A DNA stretch of 64,000 nucleotides from the NCBI GenBank assembly GCA_963842125.1, contig CAWJFE010000001.1:124001-188000 (forward strand), read 5' to 3'. A program made the translations under genes and the position numbers. Numbering within the stretch: the first letter of the stretch is position 1; each line of letters opens with the position of its first letter. Shown here one piece after another: positions 44,976 through 53,242 of the stretch. The stretch comes from CAWCWK01 sp963842125 (GTDB lineage Bacteria; Pseudomonadota; Alphaproteobacteria; Rhizobiales; CAWCWK01). The notes beneath the pieces were generated by a model that was not told the DNA's origin, did not search any database, and worked only from the letters and a program-made list of their open reading frames with translations.

Positions 44976-46201
44976 ATGCAGCTCGACCTCACCGCAGCCC
45001 GGCCGTCCGCGATAGCGCCGCAGCCGGTCGAGGAGCCGGCAACCGGCCGGCGCCGACCTCGCTCGTCGGGCTCGACCGGCCGGCGCTGGCCGACGCCTTG
45101 CGCGCGATCGGCGTGCCGGAGCGGCAGGTCAAGATGCGGACCGGCCAGCTCTGGCAATGGCTCTACGTGCATGGCGCGCGCAGCTTCGACGAGATGACCA
45201 ACGTCTCGAAGGGCCTGAGGGCCGATCTCGCTGGCGCCCATACGCTCGACCGGCTGCCCGTCACGACCGAGCAGATCTCGAACGACGGCACGCGCAAATG
45301 GCTCATCGACCTGCCGGGCGAGCACGGCCGCAGCTACGAGGTCGAGACGGTCTATATCCCCGAAAGCGATCGCGGCACGCTCTGCGTCTCCTCCCAGGTC
45401 GGCTGCACGCTCAATTGCACGTTCTGCCATACGGGTACGCAGACCTTGGTGCGCAACCTCACCGCCTCCGAGATCGTCGGCCAGTTCATGATCGCGCGCG
45501 ACCGCACGGGCGACTGGCCGGGCCGGGCGCGGCCGCAGGACGGCGGCCTCATCCCGCGATCCGACCGCGCCGTCACCAATATCGTCATGATGGGCATGGG
45601 CGAGCCGTTGTACAATTTCGACAATGTGCGCGACGCGCTCGACATCGTCGCCGACAATGAGGGGCTCGGCCTCTCAAAGCGCCGCATCACGCTTTCCACC
45701 TCGGGCGTCGTGCCGATGATCGCGCGCACCGGAGACGAGATCGGCTGCATGCTCGCCATCTCGCTCCACGCGGTGCGCGACGAGCTGCGCGACGAGCTCG
45801 TGCCCATCAACCGCAAATATCCCATCGAGGCGCTGATGGACGCCTGCCGCGCCTATCCGGGCGTCTCCAACGCACGCCGCATCACCTTCGAATACGTGAT
45901 GCTGAAGGGCGTCAACGACAGCCTCGCGGAGGCCCGCGAGCTCGTCCGTCTTCTCAAGGGCATCCCGGCCAAGATCAACCTCATCCCGTTCAACCCCTGG
46001 CCGGGCACGGCCTACGAGTGCTCGGACTGGGAGACGATCGAGCGCTTCGCAGAGGTCGTCAACCGGGCCGGCTACGCCTCGCCGATCCGCACCCCGCGCG
46101 GGCGCGACATCTTCGCCGCCTGCGGCCAGCTCAAGAGCGCATCGGAGAAGATGCGCGCAAGCGAGCGGCGCAAGATGGACGCCGCGCTCGCAACGGCCTG
46201 A
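44976..46201 (+). CDS. rlmN: 23S rRNA/tRNA adenine C2-methyltransferase RlmN, one frameshift
   Basis: About 408 residues after inserting one base near 45050. The N-terminus MQLDLTAARPSAIAPQPVEE is in one frame; PTSLVGLDRPALADALRAIG and the rest continue in the next. The radical SAM motif CTLNCTFC (CxxxCxxC) binds the iron-sulfur cluster, and MGMGEPLYNFDNV, SLHAVRDELRDELVPINRKY and the C-terminal conserved Cys in IFAACGQL complete the family. The enzyme methylates A2503 of 23S rRNA and A37 of some tRNAs. Because it is a conserved housekeeping gene, the frameshift is probably a sequencing error. Confidence 0.88.
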
Positions 46202-46318
46202 CGCCTCTCGGCCTTCGCCAGATTCCTTCCCACGAATAGGATCGTCATCCTCCGGCTGCATTCTGCTGGCAGGGAGCGGGTTTGGCGGAGCGGGTTTGGT
46301 GCGGCCGGGGGGCCCTTC

Positions 46319-47431
46319 GTGCAGATATTCGGCATTCACGTCCTGCGGGGCCTCGCGGCCTTCGCCGTCGTCGTCCATCACGCCTCCTATGAGCTGACCG
46401 GGCTCGGCATCCCGACCTGGCTGCCCGAGGCCGAGGCGGGCGCGTTCGGCGTCGACGTCTTCTTCGTCATCTCCGGCTTCGTGATGGTCTATGCCTCGCA
46501 AGGCCTGTTCGGGCGGGGATCGAACGGCTGGGGCTTCCTCTGGCGACGCATCGCCCGCGTGGCCCCACTCTATTGGCTCGTCACGACGGCCGTCCTCGCC
46601 ATCCTCGCCCTGTCCTGGCGTCAGGAAGGGGTGCCGGACGGCGCGCTCGGCTGGATCGCGGGTTCCTATCTCTTCTGGCCGGTCGTGGGGCCGAACGGGC
46701 TCGGTCTCCCGGTGCTGGGCGTCGGTTGGACGCTGCTCTACGAGATGTTCTTCTACGTCGTCTTCGCCGCGACGCTCGCCTTCACCATTCGCCATGCGGC
46801 GCTGGCGCTCACCGCGATCTTCCTCGCGCTCGTCGGGGTCTTCTACCAGGTCGAGCTGCCTTATGCGGCGCGTTTCCTCTTCAATCCGATCATCCTCGAA
46901 TTCGTCGCCGGCATGTGGCTGGCGCTGGCCTATCTGAAGGGCGTGCGGGTGCCCCGCGCCTTCGGCTTCGCGGTGGCCGCGGTCGCCGCTCTGATGGCGC
47001 TCGGCCTCGGCCATCAGGTGTACGGGCCATTGGGGGCATGGCGACCCTTCATCTGGGGGCCGCTCGCACTCCTCATCGTCGGCGGGCTCACGCTCGCCCG
47101 GCCCGCACCCGACCCGGCCCGTGGTCCGCTGCGGCGCTTTGCCGACCTGATGGGCGATTCGTCCTACGCCCTCTACCTCACCCATATGCCGACCTTCTGG
47201 GTGCTGCAGATCGTCAGCCGCGACAACGCCCTCCCCGCTCTGCGCGACGGGTTCGTCTACACGACCCTCCTGCTCATCGCGCCGGTCCTCGTCGGCATCG
47301 CGGCGCATTATCTGGCCGAGAGGCCCCTGCTCGATCTCGCTCGCGGGCGGCGGCCGCGCTGGCCGCTCATCGGGTCAGCATCAGCCGGGCAGCGAACGCC
47401 CCCATCAGGCTGGCGAAGAGCCAATCCATGA
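46319..47431 (+). CDS. Acyltransferase 3 family membrane protein
   Basis: A 370-residue integral membrane protein with about ten hydrophobic segments. HVLRGLAAFAVVVHHASYEL near residue 7 holds the conserved Arg and His of the acyltransferase 3 (OafA/ExoZ-type) family, FGVDVFFVISGFVM is the second hallmark and RIARVAPLYWLV the third. Members add acetyl or succinyl groups to exopolysaccharides or lipids. A GTG start at 46319 is used because the family motif begins a few residues later. Its 3' end overlaps the convergent LysE-type gene by 65 bp. Confidence 0.9.
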   Translation: MQIFGIHVLRGLAAFAVVVHHASYELTGLGIPTWLPEAEAGAFGVDVFFVISGFVMVYASQGLFGRGSNGWGFLWRRIARVAPLYWLVTTAVLAILALSWRQEGVPDGALGWIAGSYLFWPVVGPNGLGLPVLGVGWTLLYEMFFYVVFAATLAFTIRHAALALTAIFLALVGVFYQVELPYAARFLFNPIILEFVAGMWLALAYLKGVRVPRAFGFAVAAVAALMALGLGHQVYGPLGAWRPFIWGPLALLIVGGLTLARPAPDPARGPLRRFADLMGDSSYALYLTHMPTFWVLQIVSRDNALPALRDGFVYTTLLLIAPVLVGIAAHYLAERPLLDLARGRRPRWPLIGSASAGQRTPPSGWRRANP

Positions 47432-48008
47432 TGCGCCCGACCCTCGGGCGCCGCCTCAGCACGCCCGTCAGCCGCTCGGCGCAGAGGATGAGCATGGCGC
47501 AGGTCGGCATGCCGAGGCAAAGGACGAAGAAGAGGCCGAGAAAGAGCAGCTGAGCGCTCGCGTTTCCCGCGTCCGCCGACACGAATTGCGGAAGGAACGT
47601 CACGAAGAAGGCGACGATCTTGGGGTTGAGGAGGTTGATGCCGAGCCCGGTCAGAAAGGTGCGCGGCAACGACTGCACGTGCCCCGGCACCACGGCGAGC
47701 CCACCCCCGCCCCGGACCGCCTGGACCGCGAGCCAGACGAGATAGAGCGCCCCTATGATCTTCAGCGCCCGGTAGGCGTCGGGCGATGCGGCGAGGAGCG
47801 CCGATAGACCCGCCGCCGCCAGCACCGTGTGGACGAGCAGTCCCGTCGCCGCACCCAGCATGGCCGCGAAGCCGGCCCGTCGCCCGCCCGACAGCGTGCG
47901 CCCGAGGAAGAGCAGCATGTCCGGCCCCGGCGTCAGCGCGAGGAGGATGCCGGCGGCCGAGAAGGCGAGGAGCGTCGCGATGTCGGGCACGACGTCGAGA
48001 AGGGTCAT
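47367..48008 (-). CDS. LysE/RhtB family amino-acid exporter
   Basis: A 213-residue membrane protein with six hydrophobic segments. ALTPGPDMLLFLGRTLSGGR near residue 24 is the family hallmark, followed by GFAAMLGAATGLLVHTVLAA and a central NLLNPKIVAFFVTFLPQFV. These proteins export amino acids such as homoserine, threonine or lysine. The convergent acyltransferase overlaps its 3' end. The next gene upstream (48021-48431) is 12 bp away, probably in the same operon. Confidence 0.9.
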   Translation of the reverse strand: MTLLDVVPDIATLLAFSAAGILLALTPGPDMLLFLGRTLSGGRRAGFAAMLGAATGLLVHTVLAAAGLSALLAASPDAYRALKIIGALYLVWLAVQAVRGGGGLAVVPGHVQSLPRTFLTGLGINLLNPKIVAFFVTFLPQFVSADAGNASAQLLFLGLFFVLCLGMPTCAMLILCAERLTGVLRRRPRVGRIMDWLFASLMGAFAARLMLTR

Positions 48009-48020
48009 GTCGGGTGGCTT

Positions 48021-48431
48021 TCAGCTCGGCGTGATCGGCCAGTGCGTACGGAGATCGTCGAGACCGGCCCGGATGAGCTCGGCCAGGACGTCTAGGTCGA
48101 TATCGGCGAGTGTGTTGACGTAGACGCAGGACCGGCCGGTGCGGTGCTTGCCGAGCCGGGCGAGGATCGCGTCGTGGTCGGCATAGCCCGGCAGGATGTG
48201 GATCGAATGCCGGGTCGTCAGCGGCGAGAAGCCGGTGGCGAGGAAATCGCCCTCCCGCCCGCTCGCATACCGATAGTGATAGGCGCCGTAGCCGATCAGA
48301 TTGGCGCGCCAGAGACGGGGCGACCAGCCCGTGACGTCGCGAAAGAGCCGGTCGAGCCGGTGAGCCTCCGCGCACCGGCGTGCCGGCTCCAATCCGCCGA
48401 GAAAGGCATCGATATCGGGCGCGGTCGTCAT
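48021..48431 (-). CDS. DUF1801 domain protein
   Basis: A 136-residue protein. DIDAFLGGLEPARRCAEAHR is like the start of DUF1801 (YdhG-type) proteins, and GYGAYHYRYASGREGDFLAT followed by TGFSP, then KHRTGRSCVYVNTLADIDLD, are its other conserved blocks. The function of this fold (also seen in frataxin-related and iron-linked contexts) is unsettled, so I do not assign one. It is 12 bp upstream of the exporter gene. Confidence 0.8.
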   Translation of the reverse strand: MTTAPDIDAFLGGLEPARRCAEAHRLDRLFRDVTGWSPRLWRANLIGYGAYHYRYASGREGDFLATGFSPLTTRHSIHILPGYADHDAILARLGKHRTGRSCVYVNTLADIDLDVLAELIRAGLDDLRTHWPITPS

Positions 48432-48521
48432 CGCGAATCAGAAAAGCCGACGCCGCCCGTCTCGTCCACCCGAAACCGGCCGGTGCCCCGGGATCACGCC
48501 ATAAAGATCACGCCATCACGT

Positions 48522-48890
48522 TCACGCCAGCACGTCCTGCCATTCGGGCGTTCGCGCGATGAGGGCCTTGGCGAAGGGGCAGAGCGGGATGAGGGCGCGC
48601 CCCTCCTCGCGAATATCGGCGACGGCCTGCGCGACCAAGCGCTTGCCGACCCCCCGGCCGCGCAGCGCATCGGGCACGCCCGTGTGGTCGATGATGATGC
48701 GAGCCTCGCCGACGAGCGTATAGGTCACCTCGGCCTCGACACCGTCGACGACGGTCACCCAGCGTCCCTTCGAATCGCTCAAGGCCTCGCGCCGGATGGC
48801 TGGGTCGGCCTCGCGCCGGACGGCTGGGTCGGCCTCGCGCCGGACGGCTGGGTTGGCCTCGCGCCGGCGGGCTGGGTCTGCCTCGCTCAT
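48522..48890 (-). CDS. Small GNAT-family N-acetyltransferase, repeat-bearing
   Basis: A 122-residue protein of the short GNAT group (COG2388, YjdJ-like). The acetyl-CoA loop region is HTGVPDALRGRGVGKRLV followed by AQAVADIREEGRALIPLCPF. The first 40 residues are a charged stretch built of READPAVR-type octapeptides, from a 24-bp tandem repeat. Its ATG at 48890 overlaps the stop of the next acetyltransferase gene upstream (ATGA), so the two are translationally coupled paralogues. Confidence 0.8.
   Translation of the reverse strand: MSEADPARRREANPAVRREADPAVRREADPAIRREALSDSKGRWVTVVDGVEAEVTYTLVGEARIIIDHTGVPDALRGRGVGKRLVAQAVADIREEGRALIPLCPFAKALIARTPEWQDVLA
48789..48884 (-). repeat. 24-bp tandem repeat, four copies
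   Basis: Four 24-bp units of the form GCGCCGGACGGCTGGGTCGG plus CCTC (plus strand) lie in the N-terminal coding part of the acetyltransferase. Units 1-3 differ by one or two bases. Being a multiple of three, copy number can change in frame. Confidence 0.9.
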
Positions 48891-49177
48891 GCCCGCACCC
48901 CCGCGCGGTCGGGATGGCGGTCGAACCAGACGGCCACATAGGGGCAAACGGGGTCGATGGTGAAGCCCTCGGTCTCGGCATCGGCGACGGCGCGCGCGAC
49001 GAGTTGCCCGGCAACGCCCCGCCCGCGCGCTTCGGGCGGTGTGAACGTGTGGTCGGCGACCATCACGGCCCGGCCGCCCCGCCAGCGATAGGTCAATTCC
49101 GACTCGGCGCCGGCGACGCTCGCGGCATAGCGCCCGCCGCCCTCGCCGTCCTCGCGGGTGATGGTGATGTCGGGCAT
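48887..49177 (-). CDS. Small GNAT-family N-acetyltransferase
   Basis: A 96-residue protein of the same group as its downstream neighbour: HTFTPPEARGRGVAGQLVAR is the acetyl-CoA binding segment and DPVCPYVAVWF the conserved end. It lacks the charged N-terminal repeat. The ATG at 49177 was chosen; the longer open frame is a shadow. It starts 10 bp after the stop of the DUF5996 gene, and overlaps the next acetyltransferase by 4 bp. Confidence 0.8.
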   Translation of the reverse strand: MPDITITREDGEGGGRYAASVAGAESELTYRWRGGRAVMVADHTFTPPEARGRGVAGQLVARAVADAETEGFTIDPVCPYVAVWFDRHPDRAGVRA

Positions 49178-49187
49178 CGCGTGTCCT

Positions 49188-50093
49188 TCAGCTGTCGGCA
49201 TGGTCGTGGGCCAGACGTTGGACGGGCCAGTCGGCGGCGTCAGACGCAGCCGCGTAAGCGCTCTCGAGAAAGGCGAAGAGGTCCGCAGCCGGATCGGCGG
49301 CCCCGGCGATGGCATCGTAGGGCAGGAGGCCCAGGGCGGAGCCCTCGTTCACCCAGCGCGCCGCATCGGGGCGGAGCGGATGCGTATCGAGGCCCAGCGG
49401 ATCGGGGTAGGCATAGGCGTAGAGATGCGCCTCCGGCACCTTGTCGTCGCCCGGCCAGAAGCCGAAGGAGATGACTTCGTGACTATAGGCTTCGATGTCG
49501 GACTGGCGCCCCTCGGTCAGCGGCGCGCGGCGGCCGGAGAAGCGCGTCGTGACGAGGTCGAAGCTGTGCCAGTAGAGCTGGACGGGCGACTGCTTGCCGG
49601 CGAACCGCCCGCGAAAGCGCTCGAAGACGGCCGCGACATGGCGCAGCGCCGCCCAAAAGCGGCGGATGGCGTCCGGATCGGACCAGACATGGGCCTCGTC
49701 CTCGGCAAAGGGCGTCGTGACCGGATTGTCATAGGGCACGCCGTGGATAGACGCGTCGATCCCCAGCGCCTCCAGGCTTGCGAAGAGACGGGCATGGATC
49801 GCGGCGACGCTGAGGCCTTGCAGCGCCGTCTCCTCGCGCCCCCCGAAGCAATCCTCGACGACGAGGCGCTGATCGAGGAGGTCGAGCGAGATCGCGAAAT
49901 CCCGACCTGGCTCCAGCGGGATGCGCCCCGTCGTCAGCCCGCGCGTGGAGGGCAGGAGCGTGACGTGCCACCAATGGTTCAGCTTCGGATGCGTTGCCAT
50001 GCGGACCTTGCCGACCATCTGGCAGGTCAGGTGGAGAGCCGTCTTCGCGTCCCGCCAGTCGGCAAGCGGCGGTAGGCAGGGCCAGTCGCTCAT
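49188..50093 (-). CDS. DUF5996 family protein
   Basis: A 301-residue protein. WRDAKTALHLTCQMVGKVRM near the start, LNHWWHVTLLPSTRGLTTG, PVQLYWHSFDLVTTRFSGRR and SFGFWPGDDKVPEAHLYAYA are conserved blocks of this uncharacterised family. No signal peptide or membrane segment is visible. The function is unknown. The start region is unusual: the first 14 bp are repeated upstream. It probably forms an operon with the two small acetyltransferases and possibly the DUF1801 and exporter genes. Confidence 0.8.
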   Translation of the reverse strand: MSDWPCLPPLADWRDAKTALHLTCQMVGKVRMATHPKLNHWWHVTLLPSTRGLTTGRIPLEPGRDFAISLDLLDQRLVVEDCFGGREETALQGLSVAAIHARLFASLEALGIDASIHGVPYDNPVTTPFAEDEAHVWSDPDAIRRFWAALRHVAAVFERFRGRFAGKQSPVQLYWHSFDLVTTRFSGRRAPLTEGRQSDIEAYSHEVISFGFWPGDDKVPEAHLYAYAYPDPLGLDTHPLRPDAARWVNEGSALGLLPYDAIAGAADPAADLFAFLESAYAAASDAADWPVQRLAHDHADS

Positions 50094-50136
50094 GTCCAGT
50101 CGCTCATGTCCAGTCGCTCATGTCCCAGTTGCTCAT
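50080..50136 (-). repeat. Tandemly repeated start codon region
   Basis: The first 14 bp of the DUF5996 gene, ATGAGCGACTGGAC, are present three times in tandem, preceded by a degenerate 15-bp copy at 50136. Because the unit is 14 bp, upstream copies read as a mini-ORF MSDWT whose TGA stop overlaps the next ATG (ATGA). Confidence 0.85.
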
Positions 50137-50207
50137 GGATCGCTCCCACCGGGTCGATGCGCAGAAGAGCCTCGACGCTCGGACAGCTTCGCCGTAAACG
50201 CGGGGCC

Positions 50208-51035
50208 ATGCAACAGACGCCGCAGAAGACGCCGCCAGAGACCCCGCCAGAGACCTCGCCAAGCCTGTGGCCAGGATCGAGCCGTCTCGTCGCGGCCGCA
50301 CGTCGGCGCCCGCTTCTCGTATGGATCGTGCTCCTCGTCGTCGTCAGCCTACCCTTCCTCGTCGTCGGCCACGCGCTCGATACCGGCATGGCCGGATGGT
50401 TCGGCGATGCCTCGGGCTTTCCGCTCGAGGACGACGAGGGCATGGGGCTCCTGCGCGATCTCAATCGCTGGTTCGCCATCGCGACCGTTCTCGTCTGCCT
50501 CGGCGCGCTCGTCGCCAAGATCGCCCGACCGACCTCCGCCATGCGATTGCGCCCCCGGGCGATCGTCTTCCTTCTCTCGACGCTCATCGTCGGGCCGGGG
50601 CTCGTCGCCAACACGCTCTTCAAGGACAACTGGGGCCGCCCGCGCCCGCGCCAGATCGTCGAGTTCGGTGGCGAGGCGCCCTATACGCTTCCGTGGGTCA
50701 TCACCGACCATTGCGAGCGCAACTGCTCGTTCATCTCGGGCGAGGGTGCGTCCGGCATCTGGACCGTCGCGCCGGCCCTTCTCAGCCCCATGCCGGAGCG
50801 CCCCTTCGTCGTCCTCGCCGCCATCGGCTGGGGCGTGGTGATGGGGTTGGTGCGGATCGCGATGGGCGGACACTTCCTCTCCGACGTGCTGATCGGCGCC
50901 GTCATCATGCTGATCGTCATCTGGGCGATCAGGCGACTTTTGTGGACGGTGATGCCGGAGCGGCGGGACGCCGCGATGGCGGATGGGCTCGGCCGGCTTG
51001 GGCTTCGCTTGCGCAGCATCGGGCGGCGGCGCTAG
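50208..51035 (+). CDS. PAP2-superfamily membrane phosphatase
   Basis: A 275-residue protein with an N-terminal Pro/Thr-rich segment (QTPQKTPPETPPETSPS), then about five or six membrane helices. The three phosphatase motifs are KDNWGRPRPRQ, CSFISGEGA and RIAMGGHFLSD, in which Arg/His/Ser/Asp are conserved; the central PSGH is altered to ISGE, as in some lipid A phosphatases of this superfamily. Such enzymes remove phosphate from lipids such as phosphatidate, undecaprenyl pyrophosphate or lipid A. The ATG at 50208 is chosen. The gene is divergent from the DUF5996 gene and 35 bp upstream of argG. Confidence 0.85.
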   Translation: MQQTPQKTPPETPPETSPSLWPGSSRLVAAARRRPLLVWIVLLVVVSLPFLVVGHALDTGMAGWFGDASGFPLEDDEGMGLLRDLNRWFAIATVLVCLGALVAKIARPTSAMRLRPRAIVFLLSTLIVGPGLVANTLFKDNWGRPRPRQIVEFGGEAPYTLPWVITDHCERNCSFISGEGASGIWTVAPALLSPMPERPFVVLAAIGWGVVMGLVRIAMGGHFLSDVLIGAVIMLIVIWAIRRLLWTVMPERRDAAMADGLGRLGLRLRSIGRRR

Positions 51036-51070
51036 AAGCGCGGCAGCCTCTCACCTTCCGGAAAGTCTTC

Positions 51071-52309
51071 ATGTCCAAATCGATCAACACGTCGATCAAG
51101 AAGGTCGTCCTCGCCTATTCGGGCGGTCTCGACACCTCCGTCATCCTCAAATGGCTGCAGACGGAATACGAGGCCGAAGTCGTCACATTCACGGCCGATC
51201 TCGGCCAGGGCGAGGAGTTGGAGCCGGCACGGCACAAGGCCGAGCTGCTCGGCATCAAACCTGAGAACATCTACATCGACGATCTGCGCGAGGAGTTCGT
51301 CGCCGACTACGTCTTCCCGATGTTCCGCGCGAACGCCGTCTACGAGGGGCTCTATCTCCTCGGCACGTCGATCGCCCGCCCGCTCATCTCCAAGCGCCAG
51401 ATCGAGATCGCGCGCGAGGTCGGCGCCGACGCCGTCTGCCACGGCGCGACTGGCAAGGGTAACGATCAGGTCCGCTTCGAGCTCGCCTATTACGCGCTGG
51501 AGCCCGATATCAAGGTCATCGCGCCCTGGCGCGAATGGGATCTGACGTCCCGCACGAAGCTCATCGAGTTCGCCGAGAAGCACCAGATCCCTATCGCCAA
51601 GGACAAGCGCGGCGAGGCACCGTTCTCGGTCGATGCGAACCTTCTCCACACGTCGTCCGAGGGCAAGGTGCTCGAAGACCCGGCCGATCCCTGCCCCGAC
51701 TACGTCTATTCGCGCACCGGGAGCCCCGAAGACGCACCCGACGAGGCGCAGACGATCACCATCGGCTTCAGTCGAGGCGATGCCGTCTCGATCGATGGCG
51801 AGGCGCTTTCGCCGGCCATGCTTCTCACCACGCTCAACGATCTCGGCCGCACGCACGGCATCGGCCGGCTCGATCTCGTCGAGAACCGCTTCGTCGGCAT
51901 GAAGTCGCGCGGCATGTACGAGACGCCGGGCGGCACGATCCTTCTCTTGGCGCACAGGGGCATCGAGCAGCTCACCCTCGACCGGGGCGCGGCCCATCTC
52001 AAGGACGAGCTGATGCCGCGCTACGCGGAGCTGATCTATAACGGCTTCTGGTTCAGTCCTGAGCGCGAGATGCTCCAGGCGGCCATCGATCACAGCCAGA
52101 GGCATGTCGAGGGCGAGGTCACGCTCAAGCTCTACAAGGGCGCGGCCCATCTCGTCTCGCGCTCGTCGCCGACGAGCCTCTATTCGGAGGATCTCGTCAC
52201 CTTCGAGGACGGCGCCGTGGCCTACGACCACCGCGATGCGGAGGGCTTCATTCAGCTCAACGCGCTGCGCCTCAAGCTTCTCGGCCGGCGCGCGAAGCGC
52301 CTCGGCTGA
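51071..52309 (+). CDS. argG: Argininosuccinate synthase
   Basis: A 412-residue enzyme that joins citrulline and aspartate with ATP in arginine synthesis. AYSGGLDTSV (15-24) is the ATP pyrophosphatase loop; GATGKGNDQVRFELAYYALE is the conserved substrate-binding block; DANLLHTSSEGKVLEDPAD and NRFVGMKSRGMYETPGGTIL follow as usual. Length is normal. It is 35 bp downstream of the PAP2 gene and followed by a strong terminator hairpin and by the palindromic repeat. Confidence 0.98.
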   Translation: MSKSINTSIKKVVLAYSGGLDTSVILKWLQTEYEAEVVTFTADLGQGEELEPARHKAELLGIKPENIYIDDLREEFVADYVFPMFRANAVYEGLYLLGTSIARPLISKRQIEIAREVGADAVCHGATGKGNDQVRFELAYYALEPDIKVIAPWREWDLTSRTKLIEFAEKHQIPIAKDKRGEAPFSVDANLLHTSSEGKVLEDPADPCPDYVYSRTGSPEDAPDEAQTITIGFSRGDAVSIDGEALSPAMLLTTLNDLGRTHGIGRLDLVENRFVGMKSRGMYETPGGTILLLAHRGIEQLTLDRGAAHLKDELMPRYAELIYNGFWFSPEREMLQAAIDHSQRHVEGEVTLKLYKGAAHLVSRSSPTSLYSEDLVTFEDGAVAYDHRDAEGFIQLNALRLKLLGRRAKRLG

Positions 52310-52319
52310 CCGGACGCGA

Positions 52320-52347
52320 AGAAGGCCCCGCCGAGGCGGGGCCTTCT
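52320..52347 (+). terminator. Strong hairpin after argG
   Basis: AGAAGGCCCCGCC and GGCGGGGCCTTCT form a perfect 13-bp stem with a 2-nt loop, 10 bp after the argG stop. There is only a weak T-run. Confidence 0.75.
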
Positions 52348-52375
52348 CATCGACATCAGTAGGAGAGACTGACGG

Positions 52376-52489
52376 CTAGAGCGCGTCCCGTTCATATGCA
52401 TTCACCGAACGCGCTCTAGCGCTTTGTTCTAGCGCGGCTCCTTGCGCTGCGGTGCTGTCGCACCTCCGCTGGAACGGCTCCAGGTCTAG
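52376..52489 (-). repeat. Dispersed palindromic repeat, copy 2
   Basis: Inverted copy of the element at 30412-30518 with few differences; the CTAGAGCGCG end and the CCTCCGCTGGAACGGCTC end are both kept. It again sits between convergent genes, and its last bases contain the TAG stop codon (52486-52488) of the small repeat protein. Confidence 0.8.
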
Positions 52490-52821
52490 CGACCGAAGGT
52501 CTGGAAGCGGTCGCGGTTCTCGTCGTTGATGAAGGTCGAGGCGACGCTGGCCGAGGAGCGGCCCTCGACGACGAAGCCCGACTGATCGCCCGAGATGTTG
52601 CTCGGCGAGGAATAGGCGCGCTGCAGGTTCTCGTCGTTGATCGAGAAGCCGACGGGCTCCTGGCTGGCGCGCCCCTCGAAGACCACCGAGGTGGCGACGG
52701 GGGTGAAGGACGGGGCCGAGAGCTGGCGGTTGAGGTTCTCGTCGTTGATCGAGAAGGCAGAGGCCGAACCGGCGACGGCGAAGGTGGCGAGGGCAGCGAG
52801 GGCGAGGGTGCGGATGGTCAT
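52486..52821 (-). CDS. Small secreted protein with INDEN repeats
   Basis: A 111-residue protein. The first 22 residues form a Sec signal peptide (MTIRTLALAALATFAVAGSA, then SA). The mature part has three repeats: FSINDENLNRQ (23-33), FSINDENLQRA (59-69) and FINDENRDRF (97-106), about 36 residues apart, separated by stretches with VVFEGRAS and VVEGRSSAS. No family is recognised. The first two repeats are near identical, the third lacks the Ser and swaps Leu for Arg. It may be a periplasmic or cell-envelope protein. The stop lies inside a dispersed palindromic repeat. Neighbours give no clue to the role. Confidence 0.75.
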   Translation of the reverse strand: MTIRTLALAALATFAVAGSASAFSINDENLNRQLSAPSFTPVATSVVFEGRASQEPVGFSINDENLQRAYSSPSNISGDQSGFVVEGRSSASVASTFINDENRDRFQTFGR

Positions 52822-53242
52822 GGGTCTGATCCTTGGGATGGGCCTTGAGGGGGGGAGAGGCCAGTTGGTGGTTCGGAAGCGGCGCCGTCCGGCCCCGCTG
52901 ACAAGACGAACATGCGCCCCCACCGCCCGATCCGGCAGCCTCGAAAATCCGGCCGTTACCATCGCATCGCCGAATGGATCGCTCTGTGATGCCGGTCGCC
53001 TGGAGCGGTTCATGCGAGGGTGGTTTGGTTTGGCGCCCGATCGCCATCCGTCGCTCTCGGGCACCGACCCGAGAACCCAGGGCACAGGAAGGTGGTCGCA
53101 CGTTCGCCCTCCCAACAGACGCGCTCCGCACCATTCGCATACGATCATACCGATGCGATTGCCGCTCTGGATCCTCGGGTCGGTGCCCGAGGATGACAAC
53201 GGGGAGAGGATGGAGGTCGAGCCGGCGTTTGCTCGAACGGCG
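52822..53242. other. Intergenic region, 421 bp, with inverted repeat
   Basis: It lies upstream of the INDEN-repeat gene and downstream of the metallo-hydrolase gene, both on the minus strand. It holds a pair of 18-bp inverted copies (53056-53073 and 53174-53191), a repeat of the kind often dispersed in rhizobial genomes. I see no coding sequence. Confidence 0.6.
53056..53191. repeat. Pair of inverted REP-like repeats
   Basis: CTCGGGCACCGACCCGAG at 53056-53073 and its reverse complement at 53174-53191 are 100 bp apart. Each is itself near-palindromic, and the flanks (CTGGATCCTCGGGTC, GAGGATGACAA) resemble a repeat common in alphaproteobacterial intergenic regions. Confidence 0.6.
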
